The notes under the pieces are model-generated. The model did not search any database, was not told the DNA's origin, and worked only from the letters and a program-made list of their open reading frames with translations. From Bacteroidota bacterium (GTDB lineage Bacteria; Bacteroidota; Rhodothermia; Rhodothermales; JAHQVL01): DNA of 44,237 nt. Both the position numbers and the translations under genes were made by a program. Below, piece by piece: positions 34,472 to 41,868 of this stretch (positions are counted from its first letter, which is position 1; each line of letters opens with the position of its first letter). The stretch lies in NCBI GenBank assembly GCA_039111535.1, contig JBCCIM010000024.1:1-44237 (forward strand), written 5' to 3'.

Positions 34472-36001
34472 ATGATTGCTTCCCATGATATAGATAAAGG
34501 TGCAGACAAGCATGCTGTTGTAATCGGCGCCGGCTTTGGCGGGCTTGCCATTGCTAACCGACTTCAATCAGCCGGCATGCAGGTAACCCTGCTGGAAAAA
34601 CGCCCTAAAGTAGGGGGCCGCGCCTACCAGTTTGAAGAAAAAGGATATCTGTTTGACATGGGCCCCAGCCTTATTACCGCGCCGGCCCTCATTGATGATA
34701 TTTTCCAGCAAGCCGGGCGTTCAGCATCTGAATTCTTCAGCCTCATCCCACTTGACCCTTACTACCGCGTCTATTTCCACGATGGCACGTACTTCGATTA
34801 CTCGGGTGATACCGAGAAAATGAAGGCGCAAATGCGAAAATTCAATCCAGGTGATGCAGATCGCTACGATGATTTTATGGCTGCCATCGCCCCGATTTAT
34901 GACGAGGTCATCACCAAAAAACTCGGCGCTCAACCTTTTGATACGCCGGGTTCTATGCTGCGTTTTACTCCCCGCGCCCTCCAGCTTAAAGCATTCCTGC
35001 CTGTAACGGCTTACGTAAACCGGTACTTCAAAGATTTTCGGCACCGGTTTATGTTCAGCTTCCACCCGCTCTTTATCGGTGGACACCCGTTCAGGGCTCC
35101 CTCCATCTACTTGATGATTCCTTTCCTGGAAAGGGTTGAAGGCGTATGGTTTACCAAAGGCGGCATGTATACCGTAGTCGATGCGCTGAAGCGGCTTTTC
35201 ATTGAGCAAGGCGGCAAACTACAAACCGATGCTGAAGTATCGGAAATTGTGGTTGAAAACGGTAAAACATCTGGCGTCAAAGTTAACAACGAATACATGC
35301 CGGCAGATGTAGTGGTCTCCAATGCAGACTTTGCCCACACCTACAAACATCTGATCGACGCGCGTTGGCGAAAGAAATGGACCGACAAAAAGCTGGATAA
35401 AATCAAGTACAGCATGAGTTGCTTCCTGCTGTACCTTGGCGTCAAAAAACAATTCCCCGAGCTTGAGCACCATACCCTCATTCTCAGTGAACGATACAAA
35501 GGGCTGGTCGACGATATTTTCGACAACGCCCCCCTCCCGGATGACTTTAGCATGTATGTGCATGCGCCAACCAAAAGTGATCCGGATATGGCGCCTCCGG
35601 GATGTGAGAGTATCTACATCCTGATCCCGGTCTCCAACCTTACTTCAGAAACGGACTGGAACAAGGAGCGCACAGCGTTTACCGACAAAGTGCTCAATTT
35701 CCTCGAGGCCTGGGGCATGGATGGGCTAAAAGAGAATCTGGAAGTGTTGAAAATCTTCACCCCGCTGGAATTTGAAAGCGAGCTGAATGCTTATCAAGGC
35801 AATGCTTTTGCCATCGAACCCAAGCTAACCCAGACTGCTTATTTCAGGCCGCATAACCGCAGTGAAGATGTTGACGGCCTCTACTTTGTAGGCGCTGGCA
35901 CACATCCAGGCGCTGGGGTGCCCGGGGTCATTCTGTCTGCAGAAGCCACTGCAGGCTGCGTGATGCATGACCTTAAAATTGAAGCCCCGGCCCTGACCTG
36001 A
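34472..36001 (+). CDS. crtI: phytoene desaturase
   Basis: A 509-residue FAD enzyme converting phytoene to lycopene. The Rossmann motif VVIGAGFGGLAIANRL is at residues 16-31 and the family ending is GLYFVGAGTHPGAGVPGVILSA. Also seen are GGRAYQFEEKGYLFDMGPS and the KGGMYTVVDAL segment. It is 63 bp behind the cruF-crtB fusion in the same operon and followed by a terminator. Length and motifs are those of bacterial CrtI. Confidence 0.95.
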   Translation: MIASHDIDKGADKHAVVIGAGFGGLAIANRLQSAGMQVTLLEKRPKVGGRAYQFEEKGYLFDMGPSLITAPALIDDIFQQAGRSASEFFSLIPLDPYYRVYFHDGTYFDYSGDTEKMKAQMRKFNPGDADRYDDFMAAIAPIYDEVITKKLGAQPFDTPGSMLRFTPRALQLKAFLPVTAYVNRYFKDFRHRFMFSFHPLFIGGHPFRAPSIYLMIPFLERVEGVWFTKGGMYTVVDALKRLFIEQGGKLQTDAEVSEIVVENGKTSGVKVNNEYMPADVVVSNADFAHTYKHLIDARWRKKWTDKKLDKIKYSMSCFLLYLGVKKQFPELEHHTLILSERYKGLVDDIFDNAPLPDDFSMYVHAPTKSDPDMAPPGCESIYILIPVSNLTSETDWNKERTAFTDKVLNFLEAWGMDGLKENLEVLKIFTPLEFESELNAYQGNAFAIEPKLTQTAYFRPHNRSEDVDGLYFVGAGTHPGAGVPGVILSAEATAGCVMHDLKIEAPALT

Positions 36002-36040
36002 TCAACGGGTTAGGCATCCCCTTTCAACTTGTCTTCTTTA

Positions 36041-36078
36041 AAAAGCACATCTGTGTCACTGGCGGGTGTGCTTTTTTT
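36041..36078 (+). terminator. Rho-independent terminator of the carH-crtB-crtI operon
   Basis: The stem AAAAGCACA (36041-36049) pairs with TGTGCTTTT (36067-36075) and extends by four more pairs if G-U is allowed. A run of seven T follows. It lies 40 bp after crtI, so ispH downstream needs its own promoter. Confidence 0.85.
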
Positions 36079-36198
36079 ATGTTTTGTGCCGTAGCGGCTT
36101 TTGTTGCAGAATACGCAGTAGAAGGCGACGACCTGAAAGCTGATCTGGCACGCCCCCAGGAAGCCGGCATACCGGTCGACATTGTTTACGAACAGTAA
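36079..36198 (+). CDS. possible 39-residue small ORF or gene remnant
   Basis: An ATG in the T tail of the terminator opens 39 codons (MFCAVAAFVAEYAVEGDD...) ending in TAA. The end part (ADLARPQEAGIPVDIVYEQ) has ordinary protein-like composition. No ribosome site is visible and the start lies in a terminator, so it is more likely the tail of a decayed gene than an expressed peptide. I cannot name a parent family. Confidence 0.2.
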   Translation: MFCAVAAFVAEYAVEGDDLKADLARPQEAGIPVDIVYEQ

Positions 36199-36232
36199 AA
36201 CGGGGCGCAACCCCTACCGTACATATGTTTGC

Positions 36233-36265
36233 CCCACCTGCAGCAAATGAACGGCTGCAGGTGGG
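36233..36265. other. GC-rich hairpin between crtI and ispH
   Basis: An 11-bp perfect stem (36233-36243 with 36255-36265) has an 11-nt loop and no T run. It lies in the 345-bp gap that otherwise holds only the crtI terminator and a doubtful small ORF. It could be a dispersed repeat or a leader structure of ispH, about 80 bp upstream of its start. Confidence 0.4.
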
Positions 36266-36346
36266 CACTATTTACCCCGGTAATCATCTGAACCGATACT
36301 GCTGCGCGTCGTATTAGCCGCTGAACCTCAGCAAAATTCCCCACCC

Positions 36347-37582
36347 ATGGCGCGTAAGTTTGATGTCCCTGTTTTTTACCGGAGCCCTTTCATTACCAAG
36401 GTAAAAGAAGCCCGGCGCATACAGGATCCTCGGAAGAAAGATTTTACTCCTTCCACACTCGATTTTGGACCGATACGATTCCACATTGCACGCCATTTTG
36501 GCTTTTGCTATGGCGTAGAGCAAGCTGTAGATATTGCATACAGGGCACTTGAGGAAAACGAAGGCAAGCGAATTTTCCTGCTTTCCGAGATGATTCATAA
36601 CCCACATGTAAACCGGGATTTACAAGATCGGGGGATGCAATTTCTCCGCACAACGTCCGGTGAGCAATTGATTCCATTCGACACGCTCACGCCGGAAGAT
36701 GTTGTCCTCATTCCTGCCTTCGGCGCGTCGGTCGAGATTGAAGCGGATTTGAGGGCGCGCGGGATTGATACAATCAGCTACAACACGACGTGTCCGTTTG
36801 TCGAGAAGGTTTGGAAACGAAGCGACCAACTCGGCAACAAGGACTACGCAATTGTTGTGCACGGCAAGCGGTACCACGAAGAAACACGCGCAACGTTTTC
36901 GCATGCGCGACAAAAAGCGCCGGTTGTTGTGGTGCTAAATATGGAAGAAGCGCAGGATCTTGCAGACGTAATCACAGGCAAAAAGGATCGTGCGTTTTTC
37001 TACACCCGGTTTGCTGACAGATATTCTGAAGGCTTTGATCCCGATTTACACCTGTCTCGTATTGGCGTGGTAAATCAGACGACGATGCTCGCCTCGGAGA
37101 CTGCAGCCATTGCGGCCCTGTTACGCAGGGCCATCATCGACAGGTACGGCGAAGACAACCTGAAAGACCACTTTGCAGACACAAGCGATACGCTTTGTTA
37201 TGCAACCAACGAAAACCAGCAGGCAACCCAGGCGCTAATAGAAGCCGGCGGTGATCTGGCAATTATTGTTGGCGGCTACAACTCATCTAACACCAGCCAC
37301 CTTGTGGAATTGGCAGAACTGCATATGCCGGCCTATTTTGTAAATGGTGCGGAGGCCATTGGTTCGCCACAAGAGATCTCCCACTTTGATCTCCATCGAA
37401 AACAAGTAGTAGCAACCCAAGACTGGCTGCCAGAAAAACAACCGGTAGACATTGTGCTAACAGCCGGCGCCTCCTGCCCGGATGCCGTGCTCGATGAAGT
37501 CATGCGAAAACTGCTCTCATGGTTCCCAAACGCACGTAGCGAAGCAGAAGTCTTGCAACCGTTTGTGAACGCTACTGACTAA
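36347..37582 (+). CDS. ispH: 4-hydroxy-3-methylbut-2-enyl diphosphate reductase
   Basis: A 411-residue iron-sulfur enzyme, the last step of the MEP pathway, giving IPP and DMAPP. The three cluster cysteines are Cys54 (FGFCYGVEQA), Cys149 (NTTCPF) and Cys377 (GASCPD). Family motifs include LSEMIHNPHVN, VVHGKRYHEETRAT and NQTTMLASE. It is longer than E. coli IspH (316 residues) and resembles the long cyanobacterial and plant type with an N-terminal extension. It lies next to crtI in the same direction, so precursor supply and pigment synthesis are neighbours. Confidence 0.96.
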   Translation: MARKFDVPVFYRSPFITKVKEARRIQDPRKKDFTPSTLDFGPIRFHIARHFGFCYGVEQAVDIAYRALEENEGKRIFLLSEMIHNPHVNRDLQDRGMQFLRTTSGEQLIPFDTLTPEDVVLIPAFGASVEIEADLRARGIDTISYNTTCPFVEKVWKRSDQLGNKDYAIVVHGKRYHEETRATFSHARQKAPVVVVLNMEEAQDLADVITGKKDRAFFYTRFADRYSEGFDPDLHLSRIGVVNQTTMLASETAAIAALLRRAIIDRYGEDNLKDHFADTSDTLCYATNENQQATQALIEAGGDLAIIVGGYNSSNTSHLVELAELHMPAYFVNGAEAIGSPQEISHFDLHRKQVVATQDWLPEKQPVDIVLTAGASCPDAVLDEVMRKLLSWFPNARSEAEVLQPFVNATD

Positions 37583-37682
37583 ATTGCGTTTTAAAAACAC
37601 CCGGCGGCCATGCACGCGAGATTCAACCTGGTGAAGACTTTATCTCAGCAAAATGAATAGCTGCAATAATGAAAGCATGAAG

Positions 37683-38312
37683 TCAGGCTCGTCGCAAAAT
37701 TGAAAATCCAAAATCAGATCCCCAACCTCTGCCAAAAGCCTGGGAGATCCATAACATGGCCAGTGTTTCCAGATAGTACGCCTGTGCCAACCCACCAGCA
37801 TCTGCAACTTCAAAGCCGAGTTGCTCTACCAGGCCCGCAACAACCTGTTTAGCATGATCATCGTCACCACAAATGAACATGACGAGTCGATTTTTACCTA
37901 CAACAATTGGGGCAGCCATATTTTGAGCACCTGTTGTGTTCAACGCTTTGACAACCCGCGCACCAGTAGCCTTTGCAGCGATACGCTCAGCACCTGATGC
38001 ACCGAGCTTTCCTTCAAATGTAAAATTTGGACCAACAGGATTGGTACAGTCAATCAGAATTTTACCATCCAGTGAATCAAGCGATGCAATTACATCTTCT
38101 GCTGCTGACCAGGGTGTAGCAAGTACAGCGATGTCAGCGCCCGCAACAGCTTCTAGAGGTGTCATTACCGACACACCCTCTAGCGCACCAAGCTCGGCAT
38201 TTCCTGCTGTACCCGGGGTACGCGACCCAAAAGCTACCGTATGCCCGGCAGCAGCCCAACGTCGGCCCAGCACACGGCCAACTCTTCCAGTACCAAGAAT
38301 TGCAATTTCCAT
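37683..38312 (-). CDS. NADPH-dependent F420 reductase-like oxidoreductase
   Basis: A 209-residue Rossmann protein with GTGRVG at residues 7-12, an SRTP stretch after strand 2 suited to NADP, and later VVKALNTTGAQNM and GDDDHAKQVV. These are motifs of the F420H2:NADP oxidoreductase-like family, many members of which do not use F420. It follows the DJ-1/PfpI gene with a 2-bp gap, so the two form an operon divergent from an HxlR regulator. A role in reducing reactive quinones or carbonyls is inferred from that context. Confidence 0.82.
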   Translation of the reverse strand: MEIAILGTGRVGRVLGRRWAAAGHTVAFGSRTPGTAGNAELGALEGVSVMTPLEAVAGADIAVLATPWSAAEDVIASLDSLDGKILIDCTNPVGPNFTFEGKLGASGAERIAAKATGARVVKALNTTGAQNMAAPIVVGKNRLVMFICGDDDHAKQVVAGLVEQLGFEVADAGGLAQAYYLETLAMLWISQAFGRGWGSDFGFSILRRA

Positions 38313-38314
38313 AG

Positions 38315-39052
38315 TTATACCCCAAGCGCTTCAACGATAAGGGTAGCAGCAGCCGTACCTGAATACTGCTGCTGTCCCGTAATCAAATTGCCGTCACGTA
38401 TAGCATGAGGCTTGAAAGCGCTGTTCACAATAAAATTGGTGTCGGCCAGTTTTTTCGCTTCAGTCTCAATCCAAAAGGGCTGGATTTTCTGGCCGACATA
38501 CTGATCAGCAAAAGCCTCTTCTGCATCTGCGAAGCCCGTCCATGTTTTGCCCTCAACCAGTAATGAGCCATTTGAAAGGTACGTGTGCAGCAGAATGCAG
38601 GTTGCATGACAAACTACTGCGACAACCTTGCCGGCTTCGTAACACCGCGCCACCATGCCGGCCAGTTCCTGGTTGTCGTAGAACGTGTACATTGGCGCCT
38701 GACCGCCACAAATGAAAATGGCATCATAATCGTCAAGATTAACCGTAGCGAGTTTTAAGGACTGCTCGACGCGTGCCATATGTTCGGGTGAATGGATAAA
38801 TCCGAGACTGATCAGATCATCAGCAGAATACCCACTATCATCGCGTGGATCACTCCAGGAATCACCGCGTAAAGCACCCCCTTCGGGACTGGCTATGTCT
38901 ACCGTATATCCGTTTTCAGAAAACACCCAATAGGGATGCGTTAATTCTGCCCACCAGAATCCAATGAGCCATCCCGTTTGTGCAGATGTAGCAGGATTAG
39001 ACGCAACCATCAGGATGCGACGTGGCTGTAAAATGTCTATTGATGCACTCAT
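38315..39052 (-). CDS. DJ-1/PfpI (Hsp31-like) family protein
   Basis: 245 residues. The nucleophile-elbow Cys148-His149 (VVCHATC) and the partner Glu36 in AELTHPYWVF form the active site of class I glutamine-amidotransferase-like DJ-1 proteins. SPEGG at residues 55-59 is also typical. Relatives act as glyoxalase III or chaperones, or protect from carbonyl stress. It is divergent from hxlR with inverted repeats between, which fits induction by electrophiles. Confidence 0.88.
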   Translation of the reverse strand: MSASIDILQPRRILMVASNPATSAQTGWLIGFWWAELTHPYWVFSENGYTVDIASPEGGALRGDSWSDPRDDSGYSADDLISLGFIHSPEHMARVEQSLKLATVNLDDYDAIFICGGQAPMYTFYDNQELAGMVARCYEAGKVVAVVCHATCILLHTYLSNGSLLVEGKTWTGFADAEEAFADQYVGQKIQPFWIETEAKKLADTNFIVNSAFKPHAIRDGNLITGQQQYSGTAAATLIVEALGV

Positions 39053-39140
39053 AATTGACCGTTTTTTTAGGGTTGCTTAATTTTCGGTCAATTGTATATA
39101 TTAGTCAAGAACACACCCAAAAGTAGCATACTATACTTTT
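39053..39140. promoter_or_regulatory. divergent control region with two inverted repeats (HxlR operator candidates)
   Basis: Repeat 1 is a perfect 9-bp pair (39053-39061 with 39085-39093), directly against the start codon of the DJ-1 gene. Repeat 2 is a 7-bp pair AAAAGTA/TACTTTT (39119-39125 with 39134-39140) ending 8 bp before the hxlR start. A possible promoter for hxlR is TTGCTT (39073) with TATATT (39097), spacing 18. Binding of HxlR to either repeat is inferred. Confidence 0.55.
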
Positions 39141-39148
39141 AGTTAGAT

Positions 39149-39499
39149 ATGGCCACATTTGCGCATAACGGCAAGTCTTTTTCTTGCCCGGTAGAGTTAT
39201 CACTCAGCGTAATTCAAGGGAAGTGGAAAATTTTGATACTTTGGCACCTGCGAGGCGATACATTACGCTACAGCGAGTTGCGCAAAGCGCTCCCCAGAAT
39301 CACGCATAAAATGCTTTCACAACAGTTGAAAGAACTTGAAGCAGATGGTGTTGTGCACCGCGAAGTTTATCCGGTTGTGCCTCCCAAGGTTGAATACTCT
39401 CTTACACCAGAGGGCATGACCCTGCTGCCCATGCTTATAGAAATGCAGCAGTGGGGCATGCGGTTCAAACAAACCCACCACATCCAGATCAACAGATGA
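39149..39499 (+). CDS. HxlR-family winged-helix transcriptional regulator
   Basis: A 116-residue DNA-binding protein with the family pattern [51 protein letters not shown] and [14 protein letters not shown]. Cys13 near the N-terminus is the position used by quinone- and aldehyde-sensing members such as YodB, HypR and HxlR. It is divergent from the DJ-1 and F420-reductase-like genes, its likely targets. Its stop overlaps the start of the lipoprotein gene. Confidence 0.93.
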   Translation: MATFAHNGKSFSCPVELSLSVIQGKWKILILWHLRGDTLRYSELRKALPRITHKMLSQQLKELEADGVVHREVYPVVPPKVEYSLTPEGMTLLPMLIEMQQWGMRFKQTHHIQINR

Positions 39500-40080
39500 T
39501 CGCATCCGCGGGCCGTTTACGTAGCGCCGGCTTGTTGCTCTTGTTGCTGGTGCTGCAGGCATGTAGCCTGTTTTCCACCCGGGATCCTGAAGAACCGGTT
39601 GACGAAGCCGGTACCTTTTTGCAACCCGACACTCCCGAGCAGGTGGTTGAAAACATTCAAGCTGCTATTGCAGAATTGAATACCCCGAACTACGGCCGCT
39701 CCATTAACCTGGAAATTGCCTTTACGCCTACCGCAACCGCAACAGCCCAGGACCCCACGATCTGGCAGAACTGGAGCCAGACTGAAGAACAGCAGTATTT
39801 CAGTACGATGGCTGCAGCAGCGGAATTTGGTATCGGGCACAACCTCCAACTGAACGACGAGACCCTTTCGATTATTTCAGAAGATCGGTTCGACCTCGAC
39901 GCGTCGTACACCTTGACGATCAACCACAACCGTCCCAATGTCCCGACAACGGTCCAGGGCCGGCTTGTCTGGGTCATCCGCCAGGGAGAAGACGGACTTT
40001 GGAGCCTTGCGGAATGGACCGACCGGGAAGTGGGCAGCTCAGATTCGTGGAGTACGTTAAAAGCAGAGTTTATCAAATAG
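39496..40080 (+). CDS. putative lipoprotein of unknown function
   Basis: 194 residues from the ATG at 39496, overlapping the hxlR stop (ATGA). The N-terminus has a hydrophobic run ending in the lipobox LQAC, so lipidation is likely. The mature part begins acidic, then has a helix ([16 protein letters not shown]) and strand-rich segments with several Trp, ending LAEWTDREV. This could be an NTF2-like fold but I cannot assign it. Translation coupling to hxlR is suggested by the overlap. A start at 39451 would spoil the signal peptide. Confidence 0.72.
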   Translation: MIASAGRLRSAGLLLLLLVLQACSLFSTRDPEEPVDEAGTFLQPDTPEQVVENIQAAIAELNTPNYGRSINLEIAFTPTATATAQDPTIWQNWSQTEEQQYFSTMAAAAEFGIGHNLQLNDETLSIISEDRFDLDASYTLTINHNRPNVPTTVQGRLVWVIRQGEDGLWSLAEWTDREVGSSDSWSTLKAEFIK

Positions 40081-40094
40081 CGTGGCGGATTAAT

Positions 40095-41600
40095 TTATGG
40101 AAGATCAGCCGGCTGTAGTGGCAAGGGCAATTGACTGACAATCAAACCGCCCTGGCTCATGCTTTTTTCCATCGCCACGCGTGCCCGGTAGTGTGATAAA
40201 TTCCAGGAACGCCAGTCATTTTCCGGCTGCGTCTGCCAGGCTGCATACAGACTTCCCGCAAGCTTGCGCTGATCTGCCATATTTAGTTCTGGTAGCAACT
40301 CCAGCATTGCAGGGACAGCGTCTGCACTCAGGGTTAACAGGTATTCATGGTCCAATTCGGCGCCAGCAATCGCGCGCTGCATATTTGTTTTAACAATGAG
40401 TGCTTCGGGATTTACTATGTGTAACCCTAACACTACAACCGCACCCGCCACCACTGCACCGCGCATGAAGTTTAGGGTGTCATTTTTGATTGTAGACCAG
40501 CTAAACCAACCCAGCACAAACGCGAGCCATACTATAAATGCGCTTGCATAAAGTCTTAGTTCAGTAAGCCCATACGCCCCGGCATACAACCACATGCGCT
40601 GCGCTGCTGATACCAGCATCACCAACAATAAGCCCACTTGAATTACAACCAGGGCGTTGAATATAGCCGTGTGCCCCTGATGGGTGGGTTTAAAACACCG
40701 CTTCAAAATCAACGTCATACCCAAAGAAATAGCGGCAACTGCAATCAGTTCAAAGAATCCGTGGCGCGCATAGCTTGAAAGCGTTATGCCGCTGGCGGCC
40801 TGGATGTATTCAGCGCCGCCAAACAGATAGCCAAGTTGCATAATAACGAAGGTGGCAAACATCAGATTGACCAGCCCCAGAACAATGCCTACCTCCAGCA
40901 TAAGCAACTTGAGCTTTTTACCTTTCGCCTGCTTACTCCGCTGATCAGTCACAACATCTGTAATAATACCACGCAGGTACGCGCCAGCTAGTAAAGTATA
41001 CACCCCAATAACCAGCAGCCGCGTTGGCAACGAACCCATATCAACGGAAATCAAATTGTACATCAGGTCGCCAAACCCGGCATCTGCGGCAGAAAGTAAC
41101 AATCCAAACACCAGCAGTACAGGCATAACAAGCAAAACGCCGCGGACAATTGACCGTGCAGTTTCTTTGTCAAGGCCGGCAAAGAGTACCTCCCAGCGTA
41201 CGGTATTCCTCAAAAAGCGCGGGTAGCCAAGCAAGGAATGAAAGCCTGTTGAGAGCAAGCCTGGAACGCGGCCGGCTACCCTGTGCAGTTGCCTGGATTG
41301 CATGGAAAGCCCAAGCACAGCAAACAATCCCATTGTTGTAGCAAATTTCAACATGCTTGCATCGCGGCCTATAAACGACAGCGCAAGCATCCCGAGCGGC
41401 AATAGTAACCAACGTTCAAATTTCAACAGCGGAGCATCCCAGCGCGCTACAAGCCAGACACCAAGCGCAGCCACCGCCCCGACCCAAAGCATGGCACCAA
41501 CACCCCAACCGGTTTCAAAAAGCAGCCTTTCGCCAATAATGCCCAGCAAAAGGGCGCCTAGAAATACCTCAATTCCAAGTTCAGATTTTTTGATCGTCAT
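40095..41600 (-). CDS. DUF4173/DUF4153-like multi-spanning membrane protein
   Basis: 501 residues from the ATG at 41600 (MTIKKSELG). About ten to twelve hydrophobic helices are followed by a soluble tail (from about residue 405) with LPELNMADQRKLAGSLYAAW, then DWRSWNLSHYRARVAM. The tail pattern with W..WN.S...A is characteristic of DUF4173/DUF4153 proteins. Function is unknown. The gene is convergent with the lipoprotein gene and divergent from the glycosidase gene. Confidence 0.72.
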   Translation of the reverse strand: MTIKKSELGIEVFLGALLLGIIGERLLFETGWGVGAMLWVGAVAALGVWLVARWDAPLLKFERWLLLPLGMLALSFIGRDASMLKFATTMGLFAVLGLSMQSRQLHRVAGRVPGLLSTGFHSLLGYPRFLRNTVRWEVLFAGLDKETARSIVRGVLLVMPVLLVFGLLLSAADAGFGDLMYNLISVDMGSLPTRLLVIGVYTLLAGAYLRGIITDVVTDQRSKQAKGKKLKLLMLEVGIVLGLVNLMFATFVIMQLGYLFGGAEYIQAASGITLSSYARHGFFELIAVAAISLGMTLILKRCFKPTHQGHTAIFNALVVIQVGLLLVMLVSAAQRMWLYAGAYGLTELRLYASAFIVWLAFVLGWFSWSTIKNDTLNFMRGAVVAGAVVVLGLHIVNPEALIVKTNMQRAIAGAELDHEYLLTLSADAVPAMLELLPELNMADQRKLAGSLYAAWQTQPENDWRSWNLSHYRARVAMEKSMSQGGLIVSQLPLPLQPADLP

Positions 41601-41868
41601 GATGATGTGCTGTGATGAGTTCAAGAATGGAGGCAATAATCAAAGTACTTTACATCACAAAGTGCATTAATGTTGCAAAGCTTATAGTTTTTTTCTCAGC
41701 TCCCCACCTCGCGCCAAAACGCACTACGAAACATGCGCCCTTTGAGCGGGTAGCTGCTTGTAATTGCGGGCAGCGGTACCATTTCGGCCCAGACATATCT
41801 CCACATGGATACTGCTTTACAATTTGATAATATGCGTCGATACCAGGAAGATCTATTCAGGGCAGAAA
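41601..41868. promoter_or_regulatory. divergent gap between membrane protein and glycosidase genes
   Basis: A 268-bp gene-free stretch holding the promoters of both flanking genes. A perfect 10-bp palindrome AAAGTACTTT lies at 41642-41651. No terminator, RNA gene or clear promoter hexamers were recognised. Confidence 0.4.
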
